A DNA stretch of 64,000 nucleotides from Rhizobium subbaraonis (GCF_900220975.1 NZ_OBQD01000012.1:124001-188000); one strand, 5' to 3'. Counted from the stretch's first letter, positions 36,180 through 47,090 are shown. The notes: generated by a model not told the origin, from the sequence alone. A program made the numbers and translations.

Positions 36180-37124
36180 CTACCGCTTGGTTTCGATCGC
36201 GTCCCACAGCAGGCTTGCGATGTCGGCGCCGCCGAACTTCTTCACCTCGCGGATGCCGGTCGGCGAGGTGACGTTGATCTCGGTCATGTAGTCGCCGATG
36301 ACGTCGATGCCGACGAGCAGGAAGCCGCGAGCCTTCAGGGCAGGCCCGATGCGGGCGCAGATTTCCTCCTCGCGCTTCGTCAGCGCGGTCGCCTCGGCGC
36401 GGCCGCCGACATGCATGTTGGAGCGGCTGTCGTGCTCGGCGGGAACGCGGTTGATCGCGCCGACCGGCTCGCCGTCGACGAGGATGATGCGCTTGTCGCC
36501 CTTGCGCACGTCCGGCAGGTACTGCTGCGCAATGAAGGGCTCGCGGAACATCTGGCCGAACATTTCCAGGAGGGAGGAGAGATTGCGGTCGTCGCGGGTG
36601 GAGTGGAAAACGCCGGCACCGCCGTTGCCGTAGAGCGGCTTGAGGATGATATCGCCCATCTCCTCGCGAAAACGGCGAATTTCCGCCGGGTCGCGGGTGA
36701 TCAGCGTTGCCGGCATCAGGTCGGCAAATTCGGTGACGAAGATCTTCTCGGGCGAGTTGCGTACCCAGGCCGGATCGTTGACCACCAGCGTCTTCGGATG
36801 GATGCGCTCCAGAAGGTGGGTGGAGGTGATGTAGGCCATGTCGAAAGGCGGATCCTGGCGCAGCAGCACCACGTCCATGGTGGAGAGGTCGATACGCTCG
36901 GGCTCGCCGAGCTCGTAGTGATCGCCCTTGATGTCGCGAAGGGTCATCGGCTCGACGGTGGCAAAGACCTTGCCGTCGCGCAGGCTGAGCTTTTCAGGCG
37001 TGTAGTGGAAGAGATTGTAGCCGCGCGCCTGGGCTTCCAGGCTCATCGCGAAGGTGGAATCGCCCGCGATATTGACGGTGGACACATGGTCCATCTGGAC
37101 CGCGACGTTCTTGATCTTCGCCAT
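36180..37124 (-). CDS. gshB: Glutathione synthetase
   Basis: This 314-residue ATP-grasp enzyme adds glycine to gamma-glutamylcysteine. It shows [52 protein letters not shown] and [15 protein letters not shown]. The start at 37124 gives [19 protein letters not shown] as in other proteobacteria, and the frame open to 37205 is rejected. The length is standard. Confidence 0.97.
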   Translation of the reverse strand: MAKIKNVAVQMDHVSTVNIAGDSTFAMSLEAQARGYNLFHYTPEKLSLRDGKVFATVEPMTLRDIKGDHYELGEPERIDLSTMDVVLLRQDPPFDMAYITSTHLLERIHPKTLVVNDPAWVRNSPEKIFVTEFADLMPATLITRDPAEIRRFREEMGDIILKPLYGNGGAGVFHSTRDDRNLSSLLEMFGQMFREPFIAQQYLPDVRKGDKRIILVDGEPVGAINRVPAEHDSRSNMHVGGRAEATALTKREEEICARIGPALKARGFLLVGIDVIGDYMTEINVTSPTGIREVKKFGGADIASLLWDAIETKR

Positions 37125-37326
37125 GTAATTGCCCTCAGGAATTTGCCCGTCACATTTAGGGCTGCGGCCCGGCAAACGCAACGGGCGGGCATGGCATGCA
37201 GACACGTCTTTGACCCACTTTCGCAGATGACCCCGCGCGCGGTCTACGAGGGCAGCGCTCGCTCAGGGCAGGAACGCGCCATCCGCGCAGATCCGGCAGG
37301 TCGGATCGCCCGCCGTCGACAGGCGC

Positions 37327-37827
37327 TCAGGCGGCGAGGCCGCCGCGTGCGGCACCGGGGCGCATCATGTCGCGCAGGCGGAATGCGGCAGCCACGGGCG
37401 CAGGGAACGGCTTGCGGCAGAAGGCGATCTTGCGGACATAGTCATCGACGCGCCAGGTTGCCCAGGTCTTGCCGGCGAAATAGGCGATGTCGCCGGCGCG
37501 CAGCGTCCGCTCGACGCCGTCCTCGGTGGTGACGTGCACCTCGCCGTTCAGGATCATCACCGTCTCATCCCAGCCGAAATACCAGCGAAAGGCGCCGGCG
37601 GTGCAATCCCAGACCGCGGTTGTCGACTGGTCGTCGTGGCCGCGCGAATGCAGGGCGAGACGCGCGCGCGGAGCGCCCTCGAGGATCCAGGACGGCTCGA
37701 TCGGCGCGTCCACCATCTCCATCTCGTCCATGGAGGCCGCGATCAACGGCCTCGGAGGCAGCGCCCTTGCCGGAATCGTGCGTACCGCCATGCCGATCGC
37801 GCTTGCGAGCATCAGTTTCAGAACCAT
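37327..37827 (-). CDS. Cupin-domain protein, DUF861/EutQ-like
   Basis: This 166-residue single cupin has the pattern WDCTAGAFRWYFGWDETVMI, ILNGEVHVTTEDG, LRAGDIAYFAGKTWATW and VRKIAFCRKP. This matches the cupin_3 group (ethanolamine and ureidoglycine-type cupins). The first 28 residues are hydrophobic to basic and could be a signal or anchor. The start at 37827 has GAGGGGA upstream. Function is unknown. Confidence 0.8.
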   Translation of the reverse strand: MVLKLMLASAIGMAVRTIPARALPPRPLIAASMDEMEMVDAPIEPSWILEGAPRARLALHSRGHDDQSTTAVWDCTAGAFRWYFGWDETVMILNGEVHVTTEDGVERTLRAGDIAYFAGKTWATWRVDDYVRKIAFCRKPFPAPVAAAFRLRDMMRPGAARGGLAA

Positions 37828-38084
37828 CGAAGTCCCCTCTCCGCCATTCGCGCGACCATAGGACAAGAAGGTTCGAGGTGGGTTCATGCGCTTGCTACAA
37901 TTTTAGCAATCGTGCGGATTTGGCGTGACGGGACGGAAGGTGTTCTCGTAACTGGCTTCCGATAGCCCCCTGCAAGGACACCGCATCGATCGCGCGCCCG
38001 CCCGCAGGCCGACGCCCGACCGCGTCCCGCACGGCAGCGACCGGGCAGAGATCACCAAAGGCGGCCGCGAAGAGCGAGCAAGAC

Positions 38085-39080
38085 CTATGCGAACCCCTCG
38101 ACGGTGCAGACGATGAGGTCGTGGTCGGAGAGCGGCCGCCCGGTCTCGTCGAGCGAGGGGACGATCCAGGCCCCGCCAATGACCAGGCCGCGGGCCAGGA
38201 ACCAGTCGAGCTTCATCGCCCGGTCCGGCCACCGGGTGATCAGGCTCGGCCGGGTGGTCATCTGGTCCAGCGGGCCGCCGTGGCGGGAGAAGCCGCGGAG
38301 GGCGGCCTCCCGGAACAGGCCCTCGGCCTCGAAGTCGCCGCCCGTGTGGTTGCCGGTGTTGAGATCGCCGCCAATCAGGACCGGCAGGCCGGGAAAGGCG
38401 TGATCCAGAGCGTCGATCAGGGCCACCACCTGGCGTTCGCGATAGGCGGCAGTGGCAGCGCTTTCGAGATGAACGGAAACGGCGACGAAGGGGCCGGCTT
38501 CCGTCTCGATGATCGCGCCGATCGCCATGCGCTCTCCGAGCCGCGGCTGGTCGCCGCCGTCGACGAACCACAGCCGCCCGCCTTCGAGGCGAAGCATGAA
38601 GGGCTGCGTCAGCGGCACGGCTGCCATCAGGCCGTTGCCGTGGAAGCCGTGCAGATTGAAATCGTCCCGGCAGAAATCTCGCTCGGTCTGCGAACCGAGG
38701 CCAAGCTCGAGGAACTCGACGCCGTAGGCATAGGCCATGCCAAGATGGCCGGCGAGTTCAGCCGTGGTGTTGCGCTGGCCGGTGCGGGCCATGCCGCTGT
38801 CCATTTCCGAGACGAGCACGACGGGTGCCGGCGTCGCCCGCCGGAGCAGGCCTGCGGTCGCTTCGGGAAACAGGCAGCGTTCCAGGTTCCAGGCGCCGAC
38901 CTCGAAGGGAAGGGCGAGCGGGCCGGCGGAAACGGCACTGCCACCGGTCTCGATCGCGTTCATGAAGGGCAGCGACGCCATCTTGTCGTCATGGGCTTCG
39001 ACGGTGCGCGGCAGGGCAGCGACCTGCAAGCGCGCCTCTTCGGGCACGCCCACGAGTGCCGGAACGGTCGTGCGGATCAT
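38085..39080 (-). CDS. Endonuclease/exonuclease/phosphatase-family hydrolase in the ugp operon
   Basis: This 331-residue EEP-fold metal-dependent hydrolase has AWNLERC near residue 64, VSEMDSGM, the [15 protein letters not shown] signature and the terminal [12 protein letters not shown]. The family covers nucleases, phosphodiesterases and sphingomyelinase or phospholipase-like enzymes. No signal peptide is clear. Its ATG overlaps the ugpC stop by four bases (ATGA), so translation is coupled. The context suggests it may free glycerol 3-phosphate or phosphate from an imported phosphodiester, a role usually given to UgpQ. Confidence 0.85.
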   Translation of the reverse strand: MIRTTVPALVGVPEEARLQVAALPRTVEAHDDKMASLPFMNAIETGGSAVSAGPLALPFEVGAWNLERCLFPEATAGLLRRATPAPVVLVSEMDSGMARTGQRNTTAELAGHLGMAYAYGVEFLELGLGSQTERDFCRDDFNLHGFHGNGLMAAVPLTQPFMLRLEGGRLWFVDGGDQPRLGERMAIGAIIETEAGPFVAVSVHLESAATAAYRERQVVALIDALDHAFPGLPVLIGGDLNTGNHTGGDFEAEGLFREAALRGFSRHGGPLDQMTTRPSLITRWPDRAMKLDWFLARGLVIGGAWIVPSLDETGRPLSDHDLIVCTVEGFA

Positions 39081-40213
39081 CGGGCGGTCTCCAGAAGGTC
39101 TGCGGCCGTGGTCGAGCGGTTCGGCTCGACCGACGACCAGACAAGGCGGCGTCCGCTCTCGGCATCAAAGAAGTGCAGCCGGCCGAGCGGAACCGCGACC
39201 TGCATCTCACTGGTCAGCGGCGCGTCGGAGGACATCGCGACCGTGATGGTTTGATCGCCGAGCGTGCCATGCACGAGGCGCTGCGAACCCAGCTCCTCGA
39301 CATAGTCGACGCGCAGCGGCATCGTGGCGGAGCCGATCTGGGCGCTTGCGTCGACGGGGGCGCCGACCGCCTGCAGGTCCTCGGCACGGAAGCCGACGGT
39401 GACGGCGCCTTGTGTGGGCAGCGTGTCGCCAAGGTCGATCAGTGCAGGCCCGATCGCAAGCTTGCTGCCGTGCAGTTCACCCTGAACGAGGTTCATCGCC
39501 GGCGAGCCGATGAAGCTTGCGACGAAGGTGGAGGCGGGCGCGTGGTAGACGTCGAGCGGCCGGCCGATCTGCTCGATCCGGCCGCCGTTGAGGACGACGA
39601 GCCGGTCGGCCAGCGTCATCGCCTCCAGCTGGTCGTGGGTAACGTACAGCGAGGTGGTGCCGACGCGGCGCTGCAGGCGCTTGATCTCGCCGCGCATGGA
39701 CACGCGCAGCTTGGCGTCGAGGTTGGACAGGGGCTCGTCGAACAGGAAGGCGGAGGGGTGGCGGACGATGGCGCGGCCCATGGCGACACGCTGGCGCTGG
39801 CCGCCGGAGAGCGCGCGCGGCTTGCGGTCGAGATAGGGGCCGAGCTCCAGCATGCGGGCGGCCTCGGCGACACGCGCCTCGATCTCCGGCTTGGGCGTGC
39901 GGCGGTTCTTCAGCCCGTAGGCGAGGTTCTCACGCACGGTCATGTGCGGGTAGAGCGCGTAGTTCTGGAACACCATGGCGATGTCGCGGTCGGCCGGCTC
40001 GACGTCGTTGACGATGCGGCCGCCGATACGCACTGTGCCGCTGGAGATGTTCTCCAACCCCGCCACCATGCGCAAGAGAGTCGACTTGCCGCAGCCGGAG
40101 GGGCCGACCAGGACGATGAACTCGCCGTCGGTGATCTTGATATCGACCTCGCTCACCGCCGGCACGTTGCCATGATAGACCTTCGATACCTTGTCGATCT
40201 CGATCGTTGCCAT
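39077..40213 (-). CDS. ugpC: Glycerol-3-phosphate ABC transporter ATPase UgpC
   Basis: This 378-residue ABC ATPase of the sugar (MalK/UgpC) class has Walker [10 protein letters not shown], the signature [15 protein letters not shown], Walker [16 protein letters not shown] and switch HDQLEAM. A C-terminal TOBE-type regulatory domain occupies about residues 235-378. The ATG at 40213 gives [20 protein letters not shown]. It follows ugpE by 10 bases. Substrate assignment rests on the BAEC gene order and the binding protein. Confidence 0.9.
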   Translation of the reverse strand: MATIEIDKVSKVYHGNVPAVSEVDIKITDGEFIVLVGPSGCGKSTLLRMVAGLENISSGTVRIGGRIVNDVEPADRDIAMVFQNYALYPHMTVRENLAYGLKNRRTPKPEIEARVAEAARMLELGPYLDRKPRALSGGQRQRVAMGRAIVRHPSAFLFDEPLSNLDAKLRVSMRGEIKRLQRRVGTTSLYVTHDQLEAMTLADRLVVLNGGRIEQIGRPLDVYHAPASTFVASFIGSPAMNLVQGELHGSKLAIGPALIDLGDTLPTQGAVTVGFRAEDLQAVGAPVDASAQIGSATMPLRVDYVEELGSQRLVHGTLGDQTITVAMSSDAPLTSEMQVAVPLGRLHFFDAESGRRLVWSSVEPNRSTTAADLLETAR

Positions 40214-40223
40214 CGACTTATCC

Positions 40224-41066
40224 TTACTTGTCGCTTTCGGTGAGGCCCTTGATGAACCAGCTCTGAAAGAGCACCACCATGAGGACCGGCGGCAGCATGG
40301 CGAGGACCGCCAGTGCAAAGGCCTCGTTGTAGTCGGGGATCTGCGAGCCGATCCAGACCTGGAGGATCTGCTTGATGCCGCGCATCAGGGTGAAGAAGCG
40401 CTCGTCGGTGGTCATCAGCATCGGCCAGAGATACTGGTTCCAGCCATAGACGAACATGATGATGAAGATCGCCGCGATCATCGTCTTCGACAGCGGCACG
40501 AGCACGTCGATAAAGAACTTGAACGGCCCGGCGCCGTCGATGCGGGCGGCCTCCAGCAACTCCTCCGGCACCGACTTGAAGAACTGGCGGAAATAGAAGG
40601 TGCCGGTCGCGGATGCGAGCAGCGGGACGATCAGGCCGGTATAGCTGTTGATCAGGCCGAGGCTGCTCATTACCTCGTAGGAGGGCATGATGCGGACTTC
40701 GAGCGGCAAAAGCAGCGTGGTGAAGATCACCCAGAAGGCGAGCGTTGCAAACCGGAAGCGGAAATAGACGATCGCATAGGCGGCGAGCATCGAAAGCGCG
40801 ATCTTTCCGACCGCGAAGCCGATGCCGAGAATGAAGGAATTCATCATCATCCGCGCGCCGGTCACCTGGCCGGTGAAGCCGCCCTTTCGCGTCAGCACCG
40901 TCTCGTAGGTCTCGACGAGATGGCCGCCGGGCGAGAGCATCAGCCCCGTGGAGTGGATCGCGGCCGCCTCGTGCGTCGAGGTCATGAAGGCGACGACCAC
41001 CGGAAGCGTCAGGAACAGGGCGCCGAGGATCAGGACGGCATGGTCGAGGATGCGGGTTCGGTGCAT
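40224..41066 (-). CDS. ugpE: Glycerol-3-phosphate ABC transporter permease UgpE
   Basis: This 280-residue MalG-like permease has six predicted helices. The EAA loop [20 protein letters not shown] (about 190-209) contacts the ATPase. It lies between ugpA and ugpC with a 7-base gap from ugpA. Together with UgpA it forms the inner-membrane channel. Confidence 0.92.
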   Translation of the reverse strand: MHRTRILDHAVLILGALFLTLPVVVAFMTSTHEAAAIHSTGLMLSPGGHLVETYETVLTRKGGFTGQVTGARMMMNSFILGIGFAVGKIALSMLAAYAIVYFRFRFATLAFWVIFTTLLLPLEVRIMPSYEVMSSLGLINSYTGLIVPLLASATGTFYFRQFFKSVPEELLEAARIDGAGPFKFFIDVLVPLSKTMIAAIFIIMFVYGWNQYLWPMLMTTDERFFTLMRGIKQILQVWIGSQIPDYNEAFALAVLAMLPPVLMVVLFQSWFIKGLTESDK

Positions 41067-41073
41067 GGGCGCC

Positions 41074-41955
41074 TCAGGTGTAGTGGATGCGCCGCTCGAT
41101 GAAGCGGAACTGCAGCACGGTGAGCACGAAGACGACGATCATCAGGATCACCGACTGGGCCGACGAGCCGCCGATGTCGTTGCCGCGAAAGCCGTCCATG
41201 TAGACCTTGTAGACCAGCGTGATCGGGTTGTTCGCCGCCTTGTCCTTCACCATCACGTCGATGACGCCGAAGGTGTCGAACAGCGCGTAGGTGACGTTGA
41301 TGATCAGCAGGAAGAAGGCGGTCGGCGCGAGTAGCGGGAAGATCACTGTCCAGAAACGCTTGATGCCGGAGCGGCAATCGATGGCGGCCGCCTCGCGCAC
41401 GGACGCCGGCAGCGCCTGCAGGCCGGAGAGGAAGAAGATGAAATTGTAGGGGATCTGCTTCCAGACGGCGACGAAGATCATGGCAAAGGCGGTGTCAAAA
41501 TAGCTGAGGCCCACCTTCATCTCCCAGCCGAAAAAGGCGGCGATCTTGACGAAGGGGCCGATGTGCTGGTCGAAGAACATCATGCCGATCAGGCCGGCGA
41601 CCGGCGGGGCGATGGCATAGACGGAGATCAGCAGCGTCTTGTAGGCGGCATTGCCGCGGATCACCGCATCCGCCTTGACGGCGAGCAGCAGGCCGAGCGC
41701 CAGCGAAAAGAAGGTGACGAGCGCGGTAAAGAGAGCCGTGAAGCGCGCGATGGACAGATATTCGGGACTGAGCAGCACGCCCAGATAGTTGTCGAAACCG
41801 ACGAAGGTCGAGCCGAAGCCGAAGGGGTCCTCCAGATAGAAGGAGGACTGGATCGCCCGCACCGACGGCCAGTAGAAGAAGATGACGATCACGGCCAACT
41901 GCGGCGCCAGGAACAGATAGGGCAGCAGCGGCGAGGAGAACTGGACGCGCTTCAT
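41074..41955 (-). CDS. ugpA: Glycerol-3-phosphate ABC transporter permease UgpA
   Basis: This 293-residue MalF-like permease begins MKRVQFSSPLLPYLFLAPQL and contains the EAA loop REAAAIDCRSGIKRFWTVIF. The start at 41955 is preferred. The open frame upstream to 42156 is translated interspersed repeat and has no family similarity. It is separated from ugpB by 240 bases that hold the palindromic repeat, which is unusual inside an operon. Confidence 0.92.
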   Translation of the reverse strand: MKRVQFSSPLLPYLFLAPQLAVIVIFFYWPSVRAIQSSFYLEDPFGFGSTFVGFDNYLGVLLSPEYLSIARFTALFTALVTFFSLALGLLLAVKADAVIRGNAAYKTLLISVYAIAPPVAGLIGMMFFDQHIGPFVKIAAFFGWEMKVGLSYFDTAFAMIFVAVWKQIPYNFIFFLSGLQALPASVREAAAIDCRSGIKRFWTVIFPLLAPTAFFLLIINVTYALFDTFGVIDVMVKDKAANNPITLVYKVYMDGFRGNDIGGSSAQSVILMIVVFVLTVLQFRFIERRIHYT

Positions 41956-42000
41956 GAAAACCTTCGAGCGGATGGGGCAATGGGCGCCTCTTGGATGAGA

Positions 42001-42118
42001 GCCCCTCACCCCAGCCCTCTCCCCGCAAGCGGGGCGAGGGAGATGAAGACGTTGCGGCGAGTGGTCCTTCTCCCCGCTTGCGGGGAGAAGGTGGCCGGCA
42101 GGCCGGATGAGGGGGGCC
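42001..42118. repeat. Interspersed palindromic repeat, copy 3, inside the ugp operon
   Basis: Two hairpins lie in tandem. One is at 42015-42040 (CCCTCTCCCCGC with GCGGGGCGAGGG). A 26-base near-perfect palindrome follows at 42066-42091 (arms CCTTCTCCCCGC and GCGGGGAGAAGG). Outer inverted arms CCCCTCA (42002-42008) and TGAGGGG (42108-42114) enclose the unit. It shares hairpin and tail with copy 1. In the ugp transcript it would protect the ugpB message or reduce read-through into ugpA. Confidence 0.75.
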
Positions 42119-42195
42119 GCATGACGCGTGGGCTTGCAGCGTTCACGCCGATGCACTCCATCATTGGCGCACCGCCAGCCGGCAGCGGCGCTGCC

Positions 42196-43494
42196 TCAAC
42201 CCGCCGTCTTGGCGAAGCGGGCGAGCAGTTCGTTGCCCTCGCGCTCGATCGTGTCGAAGGCGTCCTTCACCGTGGTCTCGCCGGAGAAGATGCGGCCGTA
42301 TTCGCGCTCCATGATCTCGCGGATCTGCGGATAGAAGCCGAGACGGTAGCCCTTCGACCACTCGCCGGCCGGCAGCATCAGCTGCTTGATGCCGACTTCG
42401 GCGACCGGGGTCTTCTCATAGTAGCCTTCCGACTTGGTCAGCTCGTAGGCGGCGGTGGTGATCGCGACGTAGCCGGTGGCCTGGTGGTAGAACTTCTGGA
42501 TTTCCGGCGAGGTCAGGAACTGGAAGAAGTCGGCAACGCACTTGTTCTCCTCGGCCGGCTTGCCGGCCATGGCGAAGAGGGCCGCACCGCCGATGAAGGA
42601 ATTTGTGCCGGCGCCGGCGATCGAACCCCAATAGGGCAGGAAGGTGGCCGAGAACGGCATCTGGGCCGTCTTCTGCAGGCCGCCGAAGGAGCCTGACGAA
42701 CCGATCCAGAGGGCGACCTTGTTCTCTTCGAACGGCTTCTGGTTGTCGTTCCAGCCGGCGCCGTAATAGGCGAAATACCCCTCGTCGGCCCAGGACTTCA
42801 GCTTGTCGAACATCATCACGAGGTTCGGGTCTGTGACCTTGAGCTTGGTGTCGACGACGCTGTCGTAGCCGTTGTTGTTGGTGGCGAACTGGATGTTGTT
42901 GCGGGAGAAGAAGTTTTCGGTGAACTGCCAGGTCAGCTGCGCCTGGACCAGCGGGATGTAGCCGGCTTCCTTCAGCTTCGGCGCGGCTGCCTCGAACTCT
43001 TCCCAGGTCTTCGGCGCCTCGACGCCGGCCTTCTTCAACGCCTCGTCGTTGATGTACATGATCGGCGCGGAGGAATTGAACGGCATGCCGACGAACTTGC
43101 CGTCGCTGTCGGCGTAGAAGTAGCGAACACCCTCGATGAAGGCGTTGCGGTCGAAATCATAGCCCGCTTCCTTGATCAGGTCCTCGGCCGGCACAACGGC
43201 GCCCTTGGCGTTGATGATGGTGGCCGCGCCGGCGTCAAAAACCTGCAGGATGTTCGGCTGCTCGCCGGAGCGGAAGGCGGCGATGCCGGAGGCAAGAGCC
43301 TCCTCGTAGGTGCCTTTGGAGACGGGCGTCAGCGCGCAGGCGGTCTGCGCGGCGTTGAACTTCTGGGCCACCTCGTTGATGACCTCGCCATTGCGGCCGG
43401 CCATGCCGTGCCACCAGGTGATGTTGGTCGCGGCGAGCGACGAGGTCGCGGTCAGGGCGATCGAAATTGCTGCGAGCGAAAACTGCTTGATCAT
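42196..43494 (-). CDS. ugpB: Glycerol-3-phosphate-binding periplasmic protein UgpB
   Basis: This 432-residue extracellular solute-binding protein has a signal peptide (MIKQFSLAAISIALTATSSL, cleavage near SLAA). It matches the UgpB type (TNITWWHGMAGRNGEVINEV, QFTENFFSRNN, SFIGGAALFAMAG). UgpB binds glycerol 3-phosphate and glycerophosphodiesters in E. coli. It is the first gene of the operon, with a Pho-box-like array about 60-90 bases upstream. Confidence 0.92.
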   Translation of the reverse strand: MIKQFSLAAISIALTATSSLAATNITWWHGMAGRNGEVINEVAQKFNAAQTACALTPVSKGTYEEALASGIAAFRSGEQPNILQVFDAGAATIINAKGAVVPAEDLIKEAGYDFDRNAFIEGVRYFYADSDGKFVGMPFNSSAPIMYINDEALKKAGVEAPKTWEEFEAAAPKLKEAGYIPLVQAQLTWQFTENFFSRNNIQFATNNNGYDSVVDTKLKVTDPNLVMMFDKLKSWADEGYFAYYGAGWNDNQKPFEENKVALWIGSSGSFGGLQKTAQMPFSATFLPYWGSIAGAGTNSFIGGAALFAMAGKPAEENKCVADFFQFLTSPEIQKFYHQATGYVAITTAAYELTKSEGYYEKTPVAEVGIKQLMLPAGEWSKGYRLGFYPQIREIMEREYGRIFSGETTVKDAFDTIEREGNELLARFAKTAG

Positions 43495-43554
43495 GGAAGG
43501 ATCCTCTCCACCGGTTGCATCGGTGTGCGAGTGCCTATTGCCCTTCCGTGACGA

Positions 43555-43587
43555 TCGCTTAACAGGAGTATGTCAGTTCGATTACAT
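43555..43587 (-). promoter_or_regulatory. Pho-box-like direct repeats upstream of ugpB
   Basis: On the minus strand three successive 11-base units read ATGTAAT-CGAA, CTGACAT-ACTC and CTGTTAA-GCGA. They match the PhoB half-site CTGTCAT at 5/7, 6/7 and 5/7 positions with exact 11-base spacing. A weak -10 (AATAGG, 43539-43534) follows at a suitable distance. ugp genes are members of the Pho regulon in E. coli and Sinorhizobium. Confidence 0.55.
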
Positions 43588-43621
43588 TTCACATACCTTT
43601 CGAACTGATTTCGTTTTTACT

Positions 43622-43979
43622 TCAAAAGGCTCCCGGCAGATGGCGGGGCAGACGCCACGGCAGGACGGCGACGATATCGTAGCGGATCGACAGGCGATGT
43701 GCGTCGGGCTGGCGCGACAGCCAGATGTCGCTTGCCGCGCGGATGCGATGCTGGGATGCGGCCGTCACCGCGAAGATCGCGCTTTCCTCGCTCGCCCGCG
43801 CCTTGACCTCGACGCAGGCGACCAGGTCGCCCTTTCGCGCGATGATGTCTATCTCGCCAAGCCTGGTTCGGTGGCGGATCGCCATGATGCGATACCCCCT
43901 GGCGATCAGGTAGAGGGCGGCGATGTATTCCGCGAGATGCCCGCGGCGAAAGGCCTTGCGGCGGAGCTTTCTGCCCGCC

Positions 43980-43990
<11 letters not shown>
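43622..43990 (-). CDS. UPF0102 (YraN-family) nuclease-like protein
   Basis: This 122-residue protein has the PD-(D/E)XK-like core [20 protein letters not shown], with the conserved E-x-D-x-n-E-V-K pattern, and [18 protein letters not shown]. The family is often encoded next to rsmI and is suspected to act on DNA or RNA, but no function is proven. It overlaps the rsmI 3' end by 11 bases, indicating coupled expression. Confidence 0.9.
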
Positions 43991-44915
<925 letters not shown>

Positions 44916-45043
44916 GTTCCTGCTTTTCGTCCCGGTCGAGGCGGGCTAGCTTCCTTATGGGCGAGACCGGGACGGGCCGCAAGGGCGCGGGAACGGTGGG
45001 GGACGGTTCTATCCCCTATGGCAATCGCCATGCCTCTTGCAAT

Positions 45044-45075
45044 TGGACGGATAAATCTGCCAATTTGCCCGTCCA
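45044..45075. promoter_or_regulatory. Inverted repeat upstream of dnaN
   Basis: TGGACGG (45044-45050) and CCGTCCA (45069-45075) are complementary 7-base arms 18 bases apart, in the divergent rsmI-dnaN spacer, 83 bases before dnaN. It could be an operator or chance. Confidence 0.25.
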
Positions 45076-45157
45076 CATCCTTCCGGCGCCAGCCGGCAAA
45101 CAAGAAGACGTCGCGCCGGCATGACCGGCGGGCAGAGCGGTCGAAAGCGGTACTCCA

Positions 45158-46276
45158 ATGCGCATCACAATCGAACGGTCCAATCTCCTGAAGTCGCTCA
45201 ACCATGTCCATCGCGTGGTCGAACGCCGCAACACGATACCGATCCTTTCGAACGTGCTGCTGCGTTCCGAAGGCGCGGGCCTTGAGATGAAGGCGACCGA
45301 CCTCGACCTGGAAATCACCGAAGCGACGCCCGCGCAGATCGAGCAGGCGGGTGCCACGACCGTTCCGGCACATCTGCTCTATGACATTGTCCGCAAGCTG
45401 CCCGACGGCTCCGAAGTGCTGCTGGCCAACACGCCGGACGGCGGCGCGATGACGGTCGCCTCCGGCCGCTCGAAGTTCTCGCTGCAGTGCCTGCCGCAGT
45501 CCGATTTCCCCGACCTGACGGCCGGCAGCTTCAGCCACACCTTCCGCCTGAAGGCGACAGACCTGAAGATGCTGATCGACAGAACGCAGTTTGCGATCTC
45601 GACGGAAGAGACCCGCTACTACCTCAACGGCATCTTCATGCACACGATCGAAAGCGCCGGCAAACTGAAGCTGCGCGCCGTCGCAACCGACGGTCACCGG
45701 CTGGCGCGCGCCGACGTGGAGGCACCTTCGGGGTCGGAAGGCATGCCGGGCATCATTATCCCGCGCAAGACCGTCGGCGAACTGCAGAAGCTGGTCGACA
45801 ATCCGGAACTCATCGTCACCATCGAGGTTTCGGACGCGAAGATCCGCTTCACGCTCGGCTCCGTCGTGCTCACGTCCAAGCTGATCGACGGCACGTTCCC
45901 CGACTACCAGCGCGTCATTCCGACCAACAACGACAAGGAACTGAAGATCGACTGCCAGTCCTTCGCACAGGCGGTCGATCGCGTGTCCACCATCTCCTCC
46001 GAACGCGGACGCGCGGTGAAGCTCGCGATCGGCGACGGCCAGATGACACTGACGGTTAACAACCCCGATTCAGGCAGCGCCACCGAGGAATTGCCAGTCG
46101 GCTACGACAGCGACCCGCTCGAGATCGGCTTCAACGCGAAATACCTGCTCGACATCACCTCGCAGCTTTCCGGCGAGGAAGCGGTGTTCATGCTGGCCGA
46201 TCCGGGTTCACCGACATTGGTGCGCGATCTTGCGGGCGACGATGCCCTCTATGTGCTGATGCCGATGCGCGTTTGA
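45158..46276 (+). CDS. dnaN: DNA polymerase III beta subunit (sliding clamp)
   Basis: This 372-residue clamp protein has three repeated domains. It starts MRITIERSNLLKSLNHVHRV and shows TEETRYYLNGIFMH-type and KLRAVATDGHRLA segments in domain 2, ending ALYVLMPMRV. It holds polymerase III on DNA. The length is standard. A strong terminator follows. dnaN lies about 30 kb from dnaA, as expected in rhizobia where the two are not adjacent. Confidence 0.98.
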   Translation: MRITIERSNLLKSLNHVHRVVERRNTIPILSNVLLRSEGAGLEMKATDLDLEITEATPAQIEQAGATTVPAHLLYDIVRKLPDGSEVLLANTPDGGAMTVASGRSKFSLQCLPQSDFPDLTAGSFSHTFRLKATDLKMLIDRTQFAISTEETRYYLNGIFMHTIESAGKLKLRAVATDGHRLARADVEAPSGSEGMPGIIIPRKTVGELQKLVDNPELIVTIEVSDAKIRFTLGSVVLTSKLIDGTFPDYQRVIPTNNDKELKIDCQSFAQAVDRVSTISSERGRAVKLAIGDGQMTLTVNNPDSGSATEELPVGYDSDPLEIGFNAKYLLDITSQLSGEEAVFMLADPGSPTLVRDLAGDDALYVLMPMRV

Positions 46277-46299
46277 GGCGCATCGAGGCTGAATGCTTG

Positions 46300-46330
46300 A
46301 AGGCGGGTCGAAAGGCTCGCCTTTTTCTTT
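46300..46330 (+). terminator. dnaN Rho-independent terminator
   Basis: AAGGCGGGTC (46300-46309) pairs fully, with two G-U pairs, with GGCTCGCCTT (46314-46323) around a GAAA loop. TTTCTTT follows, 24 bases past the stop. Confidence 0.85.
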
Positions 46331-46478
46331 ACAAGTCAAACTGTTGATCCGGCGCGATCAGACTTGTTTTTGACGCAAATAGCCACACATAGTGGCGCAG
46401 AGAATCGACACGGTTCGAGGCATCTGCGCTGCAGGGGTGGCGGAGCAGTTCCTTGACGGCCACAACCGGGGAAACAAA

Positions 46479-47081
46479 ATGAGTTTGCGGGTGAAGGTGA
46501 AGGAACGGCTCGGCAAGAAATTTGACGAGGAGATCCGCTTCTTCAAGGGTTGGATCAGCAACACGCGCGCCGTCGGATCCATCATCCCGACGTCTTCGTT
46601 CACCGCGCGGCGCATGGCCGGTGTCATCAACCCGCATTCCGGCCTGCCGGTGCTGGAACTCGGTCCCGGAACGGGAGCGATTACCAAGGCGATCCTGGAA
46701 AGGGGCGTGGCGCCCGACAAGATCGTCTCGATCGAATACTCGAACGATTTCTACAATCACCTGGTGGAACGCTTCGACGGCGTGCACTTCATCAACGGCG
46801 ATGCCTTCGACCTCGACCGGACGCTTGGCGCGCTCAAGGACCAGCAGTTCGACAGCGTGATCTCGGCCGTGCCCCTGCTTAACTTCCCCATGCACCGGCG
46901 CGTTTCGCTGATCGAGGACCTGTTGCGGCGCATCCCGGCGGGAAGACCCGTCGTGCAGATTTCCTATGGACCGGTGTCGCCCGTCACCGCCATGCCGGAC
47001 CGATACCAGATCAGCCATCTCGATTTCGTCGTGCGCAACATCCCGCCGGCGCAGCTGTGGACCTATCGCAAGTCACACTGA
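46479..47081 (+). CDS. pmtA: Phosphatidylethanolamine N-methyltransferase, Sinorhizobium type
   Basis: This 200-residue class I SAM methyltransferase has ERLGKKFDEEIRFFKGWISN, VGSIIPTSSFTARRMAGVI and the SAM loop PVLELGPGTGAITKAIL. PmtA methylates phosphatidylethanolamine three times to phosphatidylcholine, a membrane lipid important for rhizobia with their hosts. The ATG at 46479 has GGGGAAAC upstream, and the frame open to 46392 is rejected. The histidine phosphatase gene follows after 9 bases. Confidence 0.88.
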   Translation: MSLRVKVKERLGKKFDEEIRFFKGWISNTRAVGSIIPTSSFTARRMAGVINPHSGLPVLELGPGTGAITKAILERGVAPDKIVSIEYSNDFYNHLVERFDGVHFINGDAFDLDRTLGALKDQQFDSVISAVPLLNFPMHRRVSLIEDLLRRIPAGRPVVQISYGPVSPVTAMPDRYQISHLDFVVRNIPPAQLWTYRKSH

Positions 47082-47090
47082 GCGAGGCCG

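Noticed and set aside
41956-42156. N-terminal extension of ugpA
   Set aside because: The extra residues are translated repeat element, and the permease begins at MKRVQFSSPLLPYLF.
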